DNA from: Cytophagales bacterium
Lineage (GTDB): Bacteria; Bacteroidota; Bacteroidia; Cytophagales; UBA9547
Direction: 5' to 3'
Length of the DNA: 64,000 bases
Assembly (NCBI GenBank): GCA_013297755.1
Contig: JAAFIH010000005.1
Location: 62,001 to 126,000 of the forward strand
The notes under the pieces were generated by a model that was not told the DNA's origin, ran no database searches, and worked only from the letters and a program-made list of their open reading frames with translations. Every line of letters begins with the position of its first letter. The first letter of the stretch is position 1. The translations under genes and the position numbers were made by a program. Below, in pieces: positions 62,107 to 64,000 of the stretch.

Positions 62107-64000
62107 CTATAAACTTCCAAAATATTTACGTAAACCCCATTCTAAAAACAAAAGAATAAGTAACAATACCACCATCCAAGTATGATTTATGGGTGCAGTA
62201 AATGAATCTTCAGAAAACAATTTGCTCACAGCCTTTGCTTTGAAATTAGACTCTATAAAGGCATCAAAATTATTTATCAAATCAAAATTACCTTTGTTTT
62301 TTGAAGCCAAGTCTCTTAAAACTTGAAAATTGGCCGTTTGATTGATGCTTTCTATATCTATTTTGCTAACTACAAATGTACCATTTGCTACTTCTTCTTT
62401 TTTGTTGATAATAGTTTTTGCCGAAAACTTATACACACCTTCTTCAAAACCTGAGGTTTCAAAAACAACTGCGTTGTTGGTATTGGTACAAAGATAGCTA
62501 TATTTTTTGCCAGATGTATTACTAATGGTCAGGCTAATTTGATTTCCAGTAATCCATTCGTCTATATCATTTCTTGATTCAGATTCAAAAGCAATGTTTT
62601 CTGACACATCAAAATTTTGTTTTGTAGGTTTAAAATTAAATTTTCTTTTTTCTTTACTCGATAGTAATAATTGAGCAGTTTTTAAGATTAAATTATTAAC
62701 CAAAGTAGCCTCTTGGTTAGCAACTTTTTCTAATAAGCTCCATTGCCATAAGCCATCGGCCAGGGTTAGGGCTTGATAGCTTTCATTATTGGTAGTGTTG
62801 ACAGCCCACAAAGGCTTGTCGGTAGTAAGATTACCTACTTTTTGATACAAAACAACACTCCAACCAGCCAAATTATAAGCCCCAAAAGGAACCTGAACGG
62901 GAGCAAAATCGGTCATCCGAGAAGTAATATTTTGAGGAATCAAAAATTTATCAAAATCGGCCGCCAATACAGGCAAAACTTTATCTATTTGGCCATTAGA
63001 AATAATCTTAAAATTAGGTATCAACGAATTGCAAAGTTGGATATTCGACTGATTACCAAGGATATACCATATTGGCAAACGTGCTTTTTTAAATTCATTA
63101 ACTTTAGAAATAAAATCAGAACTCTCAGATGATATTTGGTGTAAAATTACTATATCTGGTTTTTGAGTTGGATAGTTTCCTATGCCTTGTATGTAAGTAA
63201 AAACCTCATATTCTTTGTTTTGAAGCAAGGTTTGTTCTATGATTTTGATATCAGGATGTGGCGATTGAGCATATATCAAAATATTTTTTTTGGATTGGAT
63301 TGTTTCTATATAGATAGTTCTATAATTGTTGGTTTTGGTAATCTCTTCTTGTATGGGTGTGAGTTCAAAACTGTAAGAAATAAAGTCTTCGTTATTTGAT
63401 TCTGCATACAATATGATGTCTTTTTGTTTTTCGTTTTCGGCAAATACTATATCTAATTGTTGTAAAATTTTAGAGCCATTTTTGAATAATAATTTTGTAA
63501 TTACATTTTTGAAACCTTGCTTAGCAACAGTAATTTTTATGGGAAATTTTACATTTTTATTTACTGTTTTATTGTAATAAATATCTGCAATACTTAGGTC
63601 TTTTTTTATGGTCGTATCGCCAACACCTAAAGAAAATATGTTGGAGTTAAAATTTTGATAATCAAGCGATTGTCCATCGTTTATTATACCATCAGAAATT
63701 AAAATAATGGATGATAAATTTTGTTCTATGTTTTCGTTTTCTATGTTGTTTAATATTTGCGACAAGTTAGATTTGGGTTGGTCAAACTTGATACTATCCA
63801 AATCAATTACTTCACGTTGTTGAGTAAGATCGTATAGTTTTATATCAAAATTTAGTTTTTTTAAATATTCAATTTTTGAGGCAATTTTTGGTATTAAGCT
63901 CGTTTTGAGGGCAAAATTTTGCATAGAACTAGAGTTATCAATAGCAATAGCTACAATGGGCTTTTCCTCACGAGTAGATGTAGATTTTAAATCAGGCGAA
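62107..64000 (-). CDS. VWA-domain membrane protein, 5' end outside window
   Basis: The frame is open to the window edge; the first internal ATG (63924) would remove the VWA metal site and is not the start. Upstream of it, bases 63930-63962 encode PIVAIAIDNSSSM, the MIDAS motif D-x-S-x-S. The later VWA text is LSSIILISDGIINDG, followed by Ig-like middle domains and a C-terminal transmembrane helix (TWMVVLLLILLFLEWGLRKYFGSL, in part). The layout fits the large Bacteroidota VWA/BatA-like membrane proteins of about 690 residues. Partner genes outside the window are likely. Confidence 0.8.
   Translation of the reverse strand, partial: SPDLKSTSTREEKPIVAIAIDNSSSMQNFALKTSLIPKIASKIEYLKKLNFDIKLYDLTQQREVIDLDSIKFDQPKSNLSQILNNIENENIEQNLSSIILISDGIINDGQSLDYQNFNSNIFSLGVGDTTIKKDLSIADIYYNKTVNKNVKFPIKITVAKQGFKNVITKLLFKNGSKILQQLDIVFAENEKQKDIILYAESNNEDFISYSFELTPIQEEITKTNNYRTIYIETIQSKKNILIYAQSPHPDIKIIEQTLLQNKEYEVFTYIQGIGNYPTQKPDIVILHQISSESSDFISKVNEFKKARLPIWYILGNQSNIQLCNSLIPNFKIISNGQIDKVLPVLAADFDKFLIPQNITSRMTDFAPVQVPFGAYNLAGWSVVLYQKVGNLTTDKPLWAVNTTNNESYQALTLADGLWQWSLLEKVANQEATLVNNLILKTAQLLLSSKEKRKFNFKPTKQNFDVSENIAFESESRNDIDEWITGNQISLTISNTSGKKYSYLCTNTNNAVVFETSGFEEGVYKFSAKTIINKKEEVANGTFVVSKIDIESINQTANFQVLRDLASKNKGNFDLINNFDAFIESNFKAKAVSKLFSEDSFTAPINHTWMVVLLLILLFLEWGLRKYFGSL

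Noticed and set aside
62773-63399. Plus-strand frames inside the VWA gene
   Set aside because: They are antisense shadows of a continuous minus-strand gene with clear domain text.

Overview
The window is about two-thirds A+T and comes from a member of the Bacteroidota, most likely a free-living, Cytophagales/Chitinophagales-like bacterium. The evidence is four large secreted proteins with type IX secretion (T9SS) sorting domains (one of them of the gliding-motility type), a BshA bacillithiol enzyme, Bacteroidota-style weak ribosome binding sites with TAnnTTTG promoter boxes, and SprB, MBG and choice-of-anchor repeats. No rRNA, tRNA or CRISPR array was seen.

Layout. 0-3.4 kb: a signalling operon (5'-truncated membrane GAF/PAS sensor, CheR methyltransferase, Hpt protein, receiver). 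3.5-8.7 kb: a giant SGNH-hydrolase/T9SS protein. 9-14.5 kb: poorly characterised envelope proteins among small inverted-repeat elements. 14.9-17.8 kb: dnaX, split over an A10 run, and a ThiF/rhodanese protein. 17.9-21.7 kb: a restriction-modification (R-M) pair. 21.9-23.7 kb: bshA and a small STAS-like protein. 23.9-25.9 kb: a second R-M operon in which both genes look broken. 26-27.8 kb: mutL. 28.2-30.1 kb: a two-gene ATPase plus putative nuclease module, a candidate defence system. 30.2-32.5 kb: a carboxy-terminal protease and rnpA. 33-40.6 kb: a 2513-residue gliding/T9SS adhesin-like protein. 40.8-45 kb: a coiled-coil protein, cinA, a barrel-like protein and a fatty-acid desaturase. 45-48.6 kb: tandemly duplicated Rpn-family nuclease genes and a SAP/DUF6434 gene, all with copies of one terminator. 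48.7-53.5 kb: nuoD, a lipoprotein, a two-component pair and a DUF2335 protein. 53.8-59.6 kb: two T9SS cell-surface proteins. 59.7-61 kb: a long non-coding stretch ending in a heptamer array. 61-64 kb: mannose-1-phosphate guanylyltransferase and a 3' part of a VWA membrane protein.

Main observations. (1) Two exact head-to-tail 127-bp duplications (4197-4450 and about 45713-45967) break two genes. Both start right after the last base that distinguishes two repeat copies, and removing one unit restores full reading frames of 1688 and 273 residues. 127 is a standard largest k-mer in short-read assembly, so these are almost certainly join artefacts and not biology. (2) dnaX has an A10 run followed by an immediate stop, with the tau C-terminal domain in the -1 frame; this suggests programmed frameshifting or transcriptional slippage. 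(3) One R-M system carries an in-frame nonsense codon in its methylase and an apparent 1-nt deletion in its nuclease. (4) There are at least three families of short palindromic (MITE-like) elements, one with five copies, and one element sits inside a heptanucleotide array. (5) Two heptamer arrays begin directly at stop codons. (6) The ATPase/nuclease pair at 28.2-30.1 kb is the best candidate for an uncharacterised system.
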